Position numbers and translations under genes: made by a program
The notes under the pieces: generated by a model
Databases searched by the model: none
Seen by the model: only the letters and a program-made list of their open reading frames with translations
What the model was told of the DNA's origin: nothing
Source of the DNA: Oceanidesulfovibrio indonesiensis
GTDB lineage: Bacteria > Desulfobacterota > Desulfovibrionia > Desulfovibrionales > Desulfovibrionaceae
Assembly (NCBI RefSeq): GCF_007625075.1
Contig: NZ_QMIE01000011.1
Location: 88,543-152,542, forward strand
Direction: 5' to 3'
Length of the DNA stretch: 64,000 bases
Shown here: positions 27,025-35,420 of the stretch, in pieces
How the letters are laid out: each line of letters starts with the position of its first letter
How positions within the stretch are numbered: position 1 is the first letter of the stretch

Positions 27025-28503
27025 TTACTCCCCGCGTCCATCCGGCGAGGCCGAGGCCACACCGAGCCACTCCAGGGCCATCGCCGTGCACGCCGGCCCG
27101 ACAAGCTTGAGGCGGTCGATGTCCGCATCCGGCACAGTGCGTCTGTCGTAGCCGCGGGGTTCTTCCACAGCGCGGGTGTCCACACTCCTGCCTGCCAGAG
27201 ATTCGCCCATCCGCGCAGCCCATGCCCCCTCTCCCACGAGAAACCAGAGGCTCCGTGAATTCTTCGGCGCGCGCACCAGGTCCGGCGTCAGCGCATCCTG
27301 GTCCACCTCCTCCTGTATAGTGATGAGAAATGCAGGACCGCCCGCGGCGTCAAACACTTCCAGCGCCGGAGAAAGGCCGCCGTTGCGGGCCCAGACGCCA
27401 ACCCGCGCCGGGTCGACACCCGGCCTGGCGCGCAGGAACTCCAGCCCCTGACGCACATGCGCTGGAGTGACGAGGGGCCGTACGTCCTTTCCCGGGTCCG
27501 GGCACGCCGGAGGATCGAGACTGAGCATGGCCACGCCGTGCAGCGCCAACTCCCGCGCAACTATACGGTAGGCGAAGTGCGACCTGCAGCCGGCGTCCGC
27601 CACCCAGACGACGGCCGGCGCCGCCGCATTGCCCGGCGGGGTGGTGAGGTGCCCTCGCAATCCGGCCGCCACCACCACTTCGCGCTCGTCGAAACGAACC
27701 ATCTCTCCGTACTTCATGGGCGGGTTCTCCGGCAGCCAGAGGATGCGGCTGGGAATTTCCACGTCACCGCTCTCGGCGCGGTGTTTGACCGGCAGGAAGG
27801 TGATGGAGCCGACAACGGGTTCGGTTGCCTCGAGACTCGGCCCGTATGTAAAGATCTTGTCCCCATAACGGGTCAGGACGCGCAGGGTGTCAGTCTGCAC
27901 ATCGTGGAAAAGCAGCGCGCCGTATTTTTTCCGCCCGTCCAGTATGCGGATGATGCGATCCTCGCCGCGTATTCTGTAGCTGCCCAGGTAGTCATCGAGC
28001 GTATAGGTCTCGGCGCCCAGGGCGCGCAACGACCAACGCACCTCGTTTCCCTGCTTGAGACTGCCGCCGAAGAACATGTGCTCCGGCCTGATGACGGCTT
28101 CATCGGACTTGTTCGCGCTGATGAGTTTGGCTCCTTGGTCCGGTTCGCCGGCCGCCACTGTTTGCGGAGGCAAATCATCCTGCGACGTGGCGTCCCCGGG
28201 CGGCAGGGGCGTCTCGACTGCATCCTCCACAGGCGGTTTTTCAAGCTCCTCCAGGGTAACATCCAGAACAAGCGGTTCCGGCGCGGGCGCGGGGAATATC
28301 CAGTCCACGCCGAACACAGCCAGGGCGACGAGGATAAGATGGAGCGCCAGGGAGGCGAGCACGCCCGGCCCTTTCAGAGAAATATAGTCGATATCGAGAT
28401 GGTGCGCAGGTGGCGTTGCGTGGAGCATCACACGTCTGGAGCCGGACCGTCCCGGATGGTGCCGATCATCGGCGGCTGTTTGTCCAGAACAGGTCTCAGT
28501 CAT
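27025..28503 (-). CDS. Membrane-anchored protein with TonB-like N-terminus and alpha/beta-hydrolase-like C-terminus
   Basis: This is a protein of about 492 residues of unknown function. One membrane helix lies near residues 45-70 (VLASLALHLILVALAVFGVDWIF), followed by a Pro/Glu-rich stretch (PAPAPEPLV, EEPPVEDA-type), a layout typical of TonB. A DUF3108-like beta region follows (RIIRILDGRKKYGALLF, VLTRYGDKIFTYG). The C-terminal 200 residues look like a serine-hydrolase fold without a clear GxSxG nucleophile (the site reads VWARNGGLSPAL). The start is uncertain: ATG 28503 has GAGGA upstream, and an ATG at 28428 is possible. I cannot name a family. Confidence 0.6.
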   Translation of the reverse strand: MTETCSGQTAADDRHHPGRSGSRRVMLHATPPAHHLDIDYISLKGPGVLASLALHLILVALAVFGVDWIFPAPAPEPLVLDVTLEELEKPPVEDAVETPLPPGDATSQDDLPPQTVAAGEPDQGAKLISANKSDEAVIRPEHMFFGGSLKQGNEVRWSLRALGAETYTLDDYLGSYRIRGEDRIIRILDGRKKYGALLFHDVQTDTLRVLTRYGDKIFTYGPSLEATEPVVGSITFLPVKHRAESGDVEIPSRILWLPENPPMKYGEMVRFDEREVVVAAGLRGHLTTPPGNAAAPAVVWVADAGCRSHFAYRIVARELALHGVAMLSLDPPACPDPGKDVRPLVTPAHVRQGLEFLRARPGVDPARVGVWARNGGLSPALEVFDAAGGPAFLITIQEEVDQDALTPDLVRAPKNSRSLWFLVGEGAWAARMGESLAGRSVDTRAVEEPRGYDRRTVPDADIDRLKLVGPACTAMALEWLGVASASPDGRGE

Positions 28504-29057
28504 GCGACGTGTCCTCGGCAAGAAACATTCGCTCGGGAGCTGTTATAATGTTGCGCCTATTGAAAGGACGGTCACAGGCCACGCGACGAATGTTGCAGGG
28601 GCAGGACACCCCAGCGCTGTGCTCCAGACGATAATTGCCATGTTTTTTTCGCGGGAAATGTAGTATTGCTCCAAGAAACAGGCTGGTCAAGGGGGTGGTG
28701 GCCTCTTTGCGTAAGGTCAGCCCGGTTCGCAGCACGCGGGCTTCGTTAAGCACGACAGGAGGCGGGCGCCGTAGCTGGAGACAAGAGCTATTGGCGGGCT
28801 TGGTCGTGAATTTTCTCACATGCCTGAATGGTTTTGCACTGTCATCTGAAGTTGCCAACGAACTTGCTTGTTCTGTTTTTCACAAAGTTGATTATCTTTT
28901 GTCGCCCGCCTCTCTCGCTGCTAGCGCATTAACAGTAAGTATTTTCCAGACACGACTACGGTTCGGACGACCGCGGGTCGTGCGGCTCGGCATACCGGCT
29001 CGAACCTTGTCACCGGGTGCTTGTTTATCCCGCATCGTTTTCAAAGGAGGTTTCACC
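28504..29057. other. Long upstream region of the TauE exporter gene
   Basis: No gene is seen in about 550 bases. A TGGTGGCCTCTTTGCG stretch at 28696-28711 fits the sigma-54 pattern (GG-N10-GC) but lies ~350 bases from the start. AAAGGAGG at 29043-29050 is the ribosome site of the next gene. Confidence 0.35.
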
Positions 29058-30161
29058 GTGCGGCAAATAACTCTTGGTCTTCTTTTAGGAACTCTCGTCT
29101 TCGCGGCGCTTGTGGAGCCGGCCCTTGCCGACCGCCTCGCCGACGCCATCGCCGAGGCCAACCCGCAGGGCGAGCCCGGCTACCTCGGCATTCCCGGCGC
29201 TCCCCAGCTCAACATCATCGTCGGCTTTGTCTGGGCGATCTGGGTAGGCTGGATATTCTCCACAGTGGGCGCCTTCGGCGGCATCATGGCCGGTGTCGGC
29301 CACATCACCATCTTTGGGCTGGGCGACTACGCCAAGGGACTGGGCAAGAACGACCTGAACAAGATCGTCACCGACTCCATCCGCGTGTCCAACCAGTGGC
29401 TTGTTGGTTGCTCGGCAGGCCTTTCCTCGTTCAACTACTACCGCATGGGCCGCCTGGTGGCGCCGCTGGGCATCTCCCTGGCCATCGGCTCTGTTGCCGG
29501 TTCCTGGCTCATCCCCATCCTCACCGCGGGCAAGATCAACCTCTCGGCCTATCTCGGCTATTTCGGCATCTTCGTCCTGTTCCTCGGGTGCTATCTCTTC
29601 TATGAGACCACCCCTGCCGGCCAGAACAAGAAGAAGGCAGCCAAGGAAGCGGCCAAAGCATTCCAGGACTCCGTGAAAGCCCAGGCCGACACCAAAGCTC
29701 AGGGCGTTAAGTTGCAGTCCTTCTCCCTGACCAGGTGCGTCTTCACATTCTTCGGCGTTGAGTTCTCGTTCAACCCCTTCGTACCCCTCATCGGCGGCTT
29801 CTTCATCGCCGCGCTGGCCTCCTTCCTCGGCGTGGGCGGCGGCTTCCTGCTCGTACCGTTCCTCACCTCGGTTGCGGGCCTGCCCATGTACCTCGTTGCC
29901 GGCACCTCCGCCTTCGCGGTGTTCATCGGCATGCTCAACTCGATTCTCTCGTACATGGCAGCCAAGAGCACCCCCATCGAGTGGTCCCTCATCGGCGCCG
30001 AGCTCGTAGGCATCGTCATCGGCTCCATCATCGGTCCGCGGACTTCCAAGTACATCCCGGACATCTGGCTCAAGCGCATCTTCGTTATCCTCGCGCTGTA
30101 CGTGGGTCTGCGCTACACCACCAAGGGCTTCCTCGGATACAGCATCGTGCCTCCCTTCTAG
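29058..30161 (+). CDS. TauE/SafE (TSUP) family sulfite/organosulfonate exporter, long form
   Basis: This is a 367-residue membrane protein with a GTG start and a strong AAAGGAGG. A signal-like first helix ends at about residue 25 (VEPALAD). The two TSUP repeat halves are seen as WIFSTVGAFGGIMAGVGHI and FLGVGGGFLLVPFLTSVAGLPMYLVAGTSAF. Between them lies a ~45-residue Lys/Ala-rich cytosolic insert (KKKAAKEAAKAFQDSVKAQADTK...). The next gene, 81 bases downstream, encodes a small membrane protein likely to work with it. Export of sulfite, sulfonate or sulfoacetate is the usual family role and the substrate is not shown here. Confidence 0.88.
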   Translation: MRQITLGLLLGTLVFAALVEPALADRLADAIAEANPQGEPGYLGIPGAPQLNIIVGFVWAIWVGWIFSTVGAFGGIMAGVGHITIFGLGDYAKGLGKNDLNKIVTDSIRVSNQWLVGCSAGLSSFNYYRMGRLVAPLGISLAIGSVAGSWLIPILTAGKINLSAYLGYFGIFVLFLGCYLFYETTPAGQNKKKAAKEAAKAFQDSVKAQADTKAQGVKLQSFSLTRCVFTFFGVEFSFNPFVPLIGGFFIAALASFLGVGGGFLLVPFLTSVAGLPMYLVAGTSAFAVFIGMLNSILSYMAAKSTPIEWSLIGAELVGIVIGSIIGPRTSKYIPDIWLKRIFVILALYVGLRYTTKGFLGYSIVPPF

Positions 30162-30242
30162 GGAGTGCTGGACATGCCCGCGCCCGGCTTATCCCTCTTC
30201 CGGGCGCGGGCTTCAACATCAACCTGACCACGAGCACGATAT

Positions 30243-30857
30243 ATGGACACCCAAGCAATCTACCAGTTTCTCGATCCCTTCCTGGTCTGGGCCTTTCGCC
30301 TGCCGGGAGACGCAACGCTCGGATTCGCTCTGGGGCTCGTCTGGATCGCACTCGTCGCCACGGCCATCGGCGAGCTGTGCATCGCCGGCGCCTACTTCAT
30401 CAATCGCAAACATTTCCGTTCAATGCGTTCGGAGATGGTCAGCAACCACAATCTCTCCATCCAGGCTCTTCTGGCCAAGGACAAAGATACCTACAAGGCG
30501 TGCAACGGCCTGGCCAACGAAGCATTCGGCAAGACGTTCTTCTCCAACATCGCCCTCTTCGCCGCGTCTTTGTGGCCGGCGTTCTTCGCTCTTGGCTGGC
30601 TGGGGTTCCGTTTCAACGGTGTTGAATTCTCGCTGCCATTGCTCGGCATTGTGACCACCAACTTCTTTTTCGTGCCGACGTACATCGCGACGCGCATCCT
30701 GTTCTCTCGGGTCAAGAAGCGCTTGCCCGTGTTCAAACAGGCCCACGCCCTGCTCAAGGATGAGGACCCAAACGAGGAAAAACTCGTCAATTACCTGGAT
30801 TACATGAAAGACCGCGACGATTCCGAAAAGCGGGGCGAAAACACTGCCGCGGCGTGA
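30243..30857 (+). CDS. Small membrane protein, partner of the TauE gene, DUF106/EMC3-like topology
   Basis: This is a 204-residue protein of unknown function. The order is one membrane helix (about residues 25-50), a polar amphipathic segment of about 50 residues (HFRSMRSEMVSNHNLSIQALLAKDKDTYK...), a membrane helix (FFSNIALFAASLWPAFFALGWLGFRF), another helix (FSLPLLGIVTTNFFFVPTYIATRILF) and a charged tail. This pattern resembles the DUF106/EMC3 branch of the Oxa1 superfamily, but that is an inference from topology. It follows the TauE gene by 81 bases and probably shares its transcript. Confidence 0.7.
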   Translation: MDTQAIYQFLDPFLVWAFRLPGDATLGFALGLVWIALVATAIGELCIAGAYFINRKHFRSMRSEMVSNHNLSIQALLAKDKDTYKACNGLANEAFGKTFFSNIALFAASLWPAFFALGWLGFRFNGVEFSLPLLGIVTTNFFFVPTYIATRILFSRVKKRLPVFKQAHALLKDEDPNEEKLVNYLDYMKDRDDSEKRGENTAAA

Positions 30858-30883
30858 TTTCCTCATGACACCGTACAGAACAG

Positions 30884-30923
30884 AAAAAGCCGCCTCCGGG
30901 ACGATTCCGGCGGCGGCTTTTTT
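30884..30923. terminator. Bidirectional terminator between convergent genes
   Basis: GCCGCC and CCGG arms pair with CCGG and GGCGGC; AAAAA lies on the left and TTTTTT on the right, so it can end transcription from both sides. Confidence 0.9.
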
Positions 30924-30975
30924 GCGTTGTCGATTCGGCATGCCGCTCGCATGCCGCGTTTGGTCGGATGCAGAT

Positions 30976-31518
30976 TCAGGATCCGCCGTACGCGGCGAGC
31001 ATCTCCCGGAACTGTTGCGGACGGGACGGACGGACGAACACGAACCCCTCCGCAGTGCGCAGAGCGAAGGCCGTGTTTCCCGATGCGGCGAACAGCCCTT
31101 CCTTGCCGCCGGGAAGCTCGAAGATTCCGGCGCGATAACTGCCCACCTTGAGTCCCCGTCTCGACTTGCCGGGCTTGAGCGATTCGTCCTCCGGAGAAGG
31201 GTTCTTCAGATCGATCTCGAAAACACGCTCGATGGAAGAATACGGAATCTCCCGCGCTGCGAACGACCCCGCCGCCACGGTCAGACTCGTCTCGCCGAGC
31301 CCAAGGTACACTCGTGAAGGCGCGTAGAAAATCATGTACCAGAACAATGCACCCATCGGCACGCCCACGGCTATGAGGCAGATGCCCGTCCAGGTGAAGC
31401 CAGCCTTGAAGCTCCAGGCCACGGCGCCGGCCACCACGGCCACGCCAACGAGGTACAGAGCCTGCCACAGCCGGGGCATGGGCACCGCATACAATTCCAA
31501 TGCTGATTCGTCTGTCAT
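30976..31518 (-). CDS. Membrane-anchored PH-like domain protein
   Basis: This is a 180-residue protein beginning MTDESALELY. AAGGA lies about ten bases upstream. Two membrane helices occupy about residues 18-60. The rest is a bacterial PH-like domain: YLGLGETSLTVAAGSFAAREIPYSSIERVF, then VGSYRAGIFELPGGKEGLFAASGNTAFALRTAEGFVFVRPSRPQQFREML. Such proteins sit at the inner membrane with the PH fold in the cytosol. Its role is unknown. Confidence 0.7.
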   Translation of the reverse strand: MTDESALELYAVPMPRLWQALYLVGVAVVAGAVAWSFKAGFTWTGICLIAVGVPMGALFWYMIFYAPSRVYLGLGETSLTVAAGSFAAREIPYSSIERVFEIDLKNPSPEDESLKPGKSRRGLKVGSYRAGIFELPGGKEGLFAASGNTAFALRTAEGFVFVRPSRPQQFREMLAAYGGS

Positions 31519-31678
31519 AGTGGATGATCCTTGTGTACGCCTTGCGTTTGGGAACGCCCATGTACCATGGTTTGTCACCGGCGCAAAGGGACATGAATAC
31601 CCTACTCCTTCCGTTCGTTATCCTTCCGGAATTGTGTATGGAATGTTCGGGGGGGTCCGTGCTATCGTCAACGTGCGT

Positions 31679-32668
31679 ATGACCCAAAAATACTCGAATT
31701 TCCTTCCCCCATTCCGCTGCGCGCTGCTCCTGCTCGCCGTGCTCCTCCTGCTGGCATGCGGCGTTTACGGTTGCAGCGATCTGCCCGGCGAGATGGACGA
31801 CACACCTGTCCGCAAGGTGGACCTGGACAATCGCCGCGAGATCCTCATTCCCTCACCGGAAGAAGCCGTCACCTACGCTTACCTGCCCCAGTATTCGCAC
31901 ACCACATCCTACGCCCGGCACAGGCTGCTCACAGAGTACCTGAGCAGGGAAACCGGCCTGAACATCCGCCAGGTGTTCCCCGACACTTTTGAGGAACATG
32001 TGGCCATGGTGGCCCGTGGGGAGATCGACATCTCCTACTCCAACCCCATGGTCTATCTGCGCTTGGCCGACATGGGGGCGTACGCGTTCGCACGCGTGGT
32101 GGAGGCCTCCGGCAAACCGTCCTTCCGCGGACAGATCATCGCCCGGGCGGACAATGAGGAAATCCGCACGCTCCGGGACTGCGTCGGCAAACGATGGATC
32201 GCCGTGGATCCGGACTCGGCCGGCGGTTTCCTCTTCGTGCTCGGCCATTTCATGATGAACGGCATCCTGCCCGGAGACTTCAAGTCCATCGACTTCGCGC
32301 CCGGTCCAGGCGGCAAGCAGGAAAAGGTCGCCATGTCCGTGTATGCCGGAACCTACGACTTCGGCTCCATACGCGAGGGCACCCTGGACGTTGTTGCGGA
32401 CAAGATAGACATATCCAGACTGCGTATCGTGGACCAGACCCGTTCTTACCCCGGCTGGGTTTATGCCGCCCGCAAGGATCTGGATCCTGATGTGGTCGAC
32501 AAGATCGCGAACGCGATGTTCTCCTTGGACAAATCCAAGGCTCAGGATGCGCTTATCCTGGGAGCTGCGGATATCGAGAACATCATTCCGGCACAGGACG
32601 AGGACTACGAACCGACGCGCGAGCTGCGAATCCGGCTGGGCCAGCTGGCTTTCGATGCAACAGACTGA
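31679..32668 (+). CDS. PhnD/SsuA-type periplasmic binding lipoprotein
   Basis: This is a 329-residue lipoprotein. A hydrophobic signal peptide ends in LLLLACGVYG, with the lipobox Cys near residue 27. The mature domain is a phosphate/phosphite/phosphonate-type binding protein (GLNIRQVFPDTFEEHVAMVARGEIDISYSNPMVYLRL; AVDPDSAGGFLF; GTYDFGSIREGTLD). The following kinase gene starts 13 bases after its stop, so it probably acts as the ligand sensor for that kinase rather than for an ABC transporter, since no permease is present. The start at 31679 is set by the signal peptide; there is no clear ribosome site. Confidence 0.88.
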   Translation: MTQKYSNFLPPFRCALLLLAVLLLLACGVYGCSDLPGEMDDTPVRKVDLDNRREILIPSPEEAVTYAYLPQYSHTTSYARHRLLTEYLSRETGLNIRQVFPDTFEEHVAMVARGEIDISYSNPMVYLRLADMGAYAFARVVEASGKPSFRGQIIARADNEEIRTLRDCVGKRWIAVDPDSAGGFLFVLGHFMMNGILPGDFKSIDFAPGPGGKQEKVAMSVYAGTYDFGSIREGTLDVVADKIDISRLRIVDQTRSYPGWVYAARKDLDPDVVDKIANAMFSLDKSKAQDALILGAADIENIIPAQDEDYEPTRELRIRLGQLAFDATD

Positions 32669-32681
32669 GCCGGGCGACGTT

Positions 32682-34865
32682 ATGGACGATTACCACGCGC
32701 ACATGCATCATCGGCAGCCCATACGCCTCTTCGGCGCGCCCCTGCGCTACATCGAGCGCATGAAATTCCGCAGCAAGATAGCCCTGGGCATCTCCACCAT
32801 CGTGGTGCTCATGGCTGTGATATTCGCCGTGACCCTTGGCGAAATGTCCTCACGCGCCGTACTTATCGAAGGCAGAAAACGTGGCCGCACCGTGGCGGAA
32901 AATCTCGCCATGCGGGCTGCGGAACCGCTCCTCGCCAGCGATTTCCTGCGGCTCAAGAACCTGGTGGATGAAGTCAAGAAGGTCTCCGCCGACATCGAGT
33001 ACGCCTTCATCATGGACGAAAACGGCCATGTGCTGACACACACCTTCCCCGATGGCTTTCCCGTCGAGCTGGCAGGCGTCAACCCAATCACCGAGGACAC
33101 GTTCTCTCTCGTCATCGTCGATACGGGCTCCGGCTATATCTACGACTTCGCCACCCCTGTGCGGCTCGCCGGCGCCAGCCTCGGCACGGTCCGGCTCGGC
33201 CTCTCCAGAGAACAGCTTCTGGAGCCTGTTTCGCGTCTCAATATGGCCGTCTTCGCCATCGCTTCCGTCTCACTTTTCATCGCCCTGCTCGCCGGACTGG
33301 CCTTCTCCCACCGCGTCACCCGTCGCATCAACCTGCTCAAGCAGCACGCCGAAAGCGTGGTGATGGGCAACCTGGACGTGCAGACCGCGCCGGAACCTCA
33401 GCGCCATTGCTGGGAATGCATGAACTGCAAGCTCGTTACCTGCCCGGCGTACGGCGACCCACTGCGCCGCTGCTGGTACATGGCCGGCCACCTGGACGAC
33501 AACGTGCCCGACGAGTGTGTGGAATCCTGCCGGGACTGCATCATCTACCGCCAGAACGCCGGCGACGAAATCCAGAACCTCGCCGAGGCCTTCGATGTGA
33601 TGTCCGTCACCCTGAACACGCACATCAAGGAACTGCGCGAGGCCGAGTCCAACCTCAGGCGCCAGCAACAGCTCCTGCGCACCATCATAAACGTCACGCC
33701 GGACCTCGTGGCCCTGTTCGACAACAATCTGCGCTACATGTCCGTGAACAAGGCCTTTGCCGAATTCGTGCACCTGCCCGAATCGGAAATCATCGGCAAG
33801 ACGGACGAGGACCTCTTTTCTGCCGAGGACGCCCGGCGTCGCACCTCCGAGGCGCGCATCGCCCTGGAATCCAACCAGGTGCGCAAGGCCGAGATCTCGC
33901 AGACCAGCGAGGGCGGCGAGCGCTGGTATCATGTGGTGTGGACGCCCGTGCGCGACTCCGAAGGCCGCACTGTGGGCCTGCTGCGCACCAGCCGCGACAT
34001 GACCGAGGTGCGCGAATACCAGGAGCAACTGCTCCACTCCCAGAAGATGGAATCCCTCGGCAAACTGGCCGGCGGCGTTGCCCACGAGATCAATACCCCC
34101 CTCGGCGTCATTCTCGGCTACGCGCAGCTCCTGCAGGACGACGTGGAGCCCGACTCCCAAATCCACAAGGATCTCGAAACTATCGAGAAACAGGCCAAGG
34201 TATGCCGGCAGATCGTTGCCGACCTGCTGGGCTTCTCCCGCCGCGCAGAGAGTTCCAAGCGTGAGATGTGCCTGAACAACTCGGTCATGGAAGTCGTCAC
34301 TCTGGTCTCCCACACTTTCAGCCTGGACCACGTGGAGATCATCACCGACATGGACGACCGCATGCCCATCATCTTCGGCGATCCGGAAAAGCTCAAGCAG
34401 GTCTGGATAAACTTGCTGAACAACGCCCGTGACGCCATGCACGAAACCGGCGGCGCCATCGTCGTCATGACGCGCCTCTACACACCGCAACAGAAGGTCA
34501 CCATCTGGTTCGCGGATACGGGTCCCGGCATCACGCCGGACACCATGCCCAAAATCTTCGATCCGTTTTTCTCCACCAAAGCCGTGGGAGAAGGCACGGG
34601 CCTCGGCCTGTCCGTCTCGTTCGGCATCATAGAGGACCACGACGGCTCCATCGACGCCGCAAGTCCTCTACCCGATTCATTTTTCGAGATACTCACTCCG
34701 GTGGCCAGAAAAAAGCTGCCGACGCCTGAGAAACGTGGACCGGGAACAGTATTCGTGGTGGACCTGCCGCTGGACCACGAGGAGTCCGTGGACACGCCGA
34801 GCGCACAGTCCATTTGCAAGCAGGAACACGAGAGCGAGAACGCCGTGACCACGGCCCATACCTGA
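32682..34865 (+). CDS. Sensor histidine kinase with Cys-rich insert after HAMP
   Basis: This is a 727-residue membrane kinase. TM1 lies at about residues 32-54 and a periplasmic sensor region at 55-185. TM2 lies at about 187-207 and HAMP follows. At about residues 242-292 there is a Cys-rich stretch with about nine Cys (CWECMNC, CPAYGDP, RCWYM, CVESCRDC). A PAS domain follows (ca. 315-435). HisKA has H468 in GGVAHEINTPLG. The catalytic domain has INLLNNARDAM, DTGPGI and GTGLGLS. There is an odd insert near residue 665 (LPDSFFEILTPVARKKLPTPEKRG). The Cys motif may bind an iron-sulfur cluster or zinc. It sits in a three-gene unit with the lipoprotein and the response regulator. Confidence 0.92.
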   Translation: MDDYHAHMHHRQPIRLFGAPLRYIERMKFRSKIALGISTIVVLMAVIFAVTLGEMSSRAVLIEGRKRGRTVAENLAMRAAEPLLASDFLRLKNLVDEVKKVSADIEYAFIMDENGHVLTHTFPDGFPVELAGVNPITEDTFSLVIVDTGSGYIYDFATPVRLAGASLGTVRLGLSREQLLEPVSRLNMAVFAIASVSLFIALLAGLAFSHRVTRRINLLKQHAESVVMGNLDVQTAPEPQRHCWECMNCKLVTCPAYGDPLRRCWYMAGHLDDNVPDECVESCRDCIIYRQNAGDEIQNLAEAFDVMSVTLNTHIKELREAESNLRRQQQLLRTIINVTPDLVALFDNNLRYMSVNKAFAEFVHLPESEIIGKTDEDLFSAEDARRRTSEARIALESNQVRKAEISQTSEGGERWYHVVWTPVRDSEGRTVGLLRTSRDMTEVREYQEQLLHSQKMESLGKLAGGVAHEINTPLGVILGYAQLLQDDVEPDSQIHKDLETIEKQAKVCRQIVADLLGFSRRAESSKREMCLNNSVMEVVTLVSHTFSLDHVEIITDMDDRMPIIFGDPEKLKQVWINLLNNARDAMHETGGAIVVMTRLYTPQQKVTIWFADTGPGITPDTMPKIFDPFFSTKAVGEGTGLGLSVSFGIIEDHDGSIDAASPLPDSFFEILTPVARKKLPTPEKRGPGTVFVVDLPLDHEESVDTPSAQSICKQEHESENAVTTAHT

Positions 34866-34893
34866 GCAATCTGCGACCACTTTCGGAGGAAAC

Positions 34894-35253
34894 ATGGCAC
34901 GGATAATCGTACTGGACGACGTGAGCGACCAGGGAACACTGGTCAAACGCATATTGGAACGCAAGGGACATGAGGTGGCTGCATTCACCGAGGAGGAGGA
35001 CGCCATCAGCTTTGCGGGTAAAACTCCCCCGGACCTCGCCATTCTGGACATCAAGCTGAAGAAGATGACCGGTGTGGAGGTGCTGGAGGAAATCAAGAAG
35101 GTCGCACCGCAGGTCAAGGTGATAATGCTTACCGGATACCCCACGCTGGAAACGGCCCGGGAATCCGTCCGCCTCGGCGCTTCGGACTACTGCGTCAAAC
35201 CCATTGACAAGGACGAGCTCGAAAGCAAGGTGGAGGAAGTGCTCGCCACATGA
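34894..35253 (+). CDS. Single-domain response regulator
   Basis: This is a 119-residue CheY-like receiver without an output domain. D8 and D9 bind the metal, D52 is the phosphoacceptor (LAILDIKL), and T80 and K102 complete the active site. CGGAGG precedes the ATG. It starts 28 bases after the sensor kinase stop, so kinase and regulator are a pair. Output must pass through protein-protein contact or an unlinked partner. Confidence 0.92.
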   Translation: MARIIVLDDVSDQGTLVKRILERKGHEVAAFTEEEDAISFAGKTPPDLAILDIKLKKMTGVEVLEEIKKVAPQVKVIMLTGYPTLETARESVRLGASDYCVKPIDKDELESKVEEVLAT

Positions 35254-35274
35254 TACGGCGTGTGTACACGGGAC

Positions 35275-35405
35275 TATTTCTGAGCGCACAAAGTGTTAAA
35301 CATTTTGTCGTTCAAAGTTATAAGCACGGCCACGCAGAAAGCGGAGCCACGCGGCGAATGCCGCGGGAGCAGAACAATAGAATCACTCTGCTCTGAGTAA
35401 GAACA
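35275..35405. repeat. Dispersed palindromic element, copy B
   Basis: The core at 35317-35371 matches copy A at 22998-23052 at 48 of 55 positions by eye. The left flank forms an imperfect hairpin (ACAAAGTG...CATTTTGT) and the right end TGCTCTGAGTAAGAAC resembles the copy A terminus. It fills the gap between the response regulator and the next gene. Confidence 0.75.
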
Positions 35406-35420
35406 GCACGAACCAAACCC

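Noticed and set aside
28696..28711. Sigma-54 promoter as a firm feature
   Set aside because: Only the GG and GC positions fit and it is 350 bases from the start codon; left as a note.
28635..29057. Extended N-terminus of the TauE gene
   Set aside because: The extension is unlike coding sequence, and GTG 29058 has a strong ribosome site.
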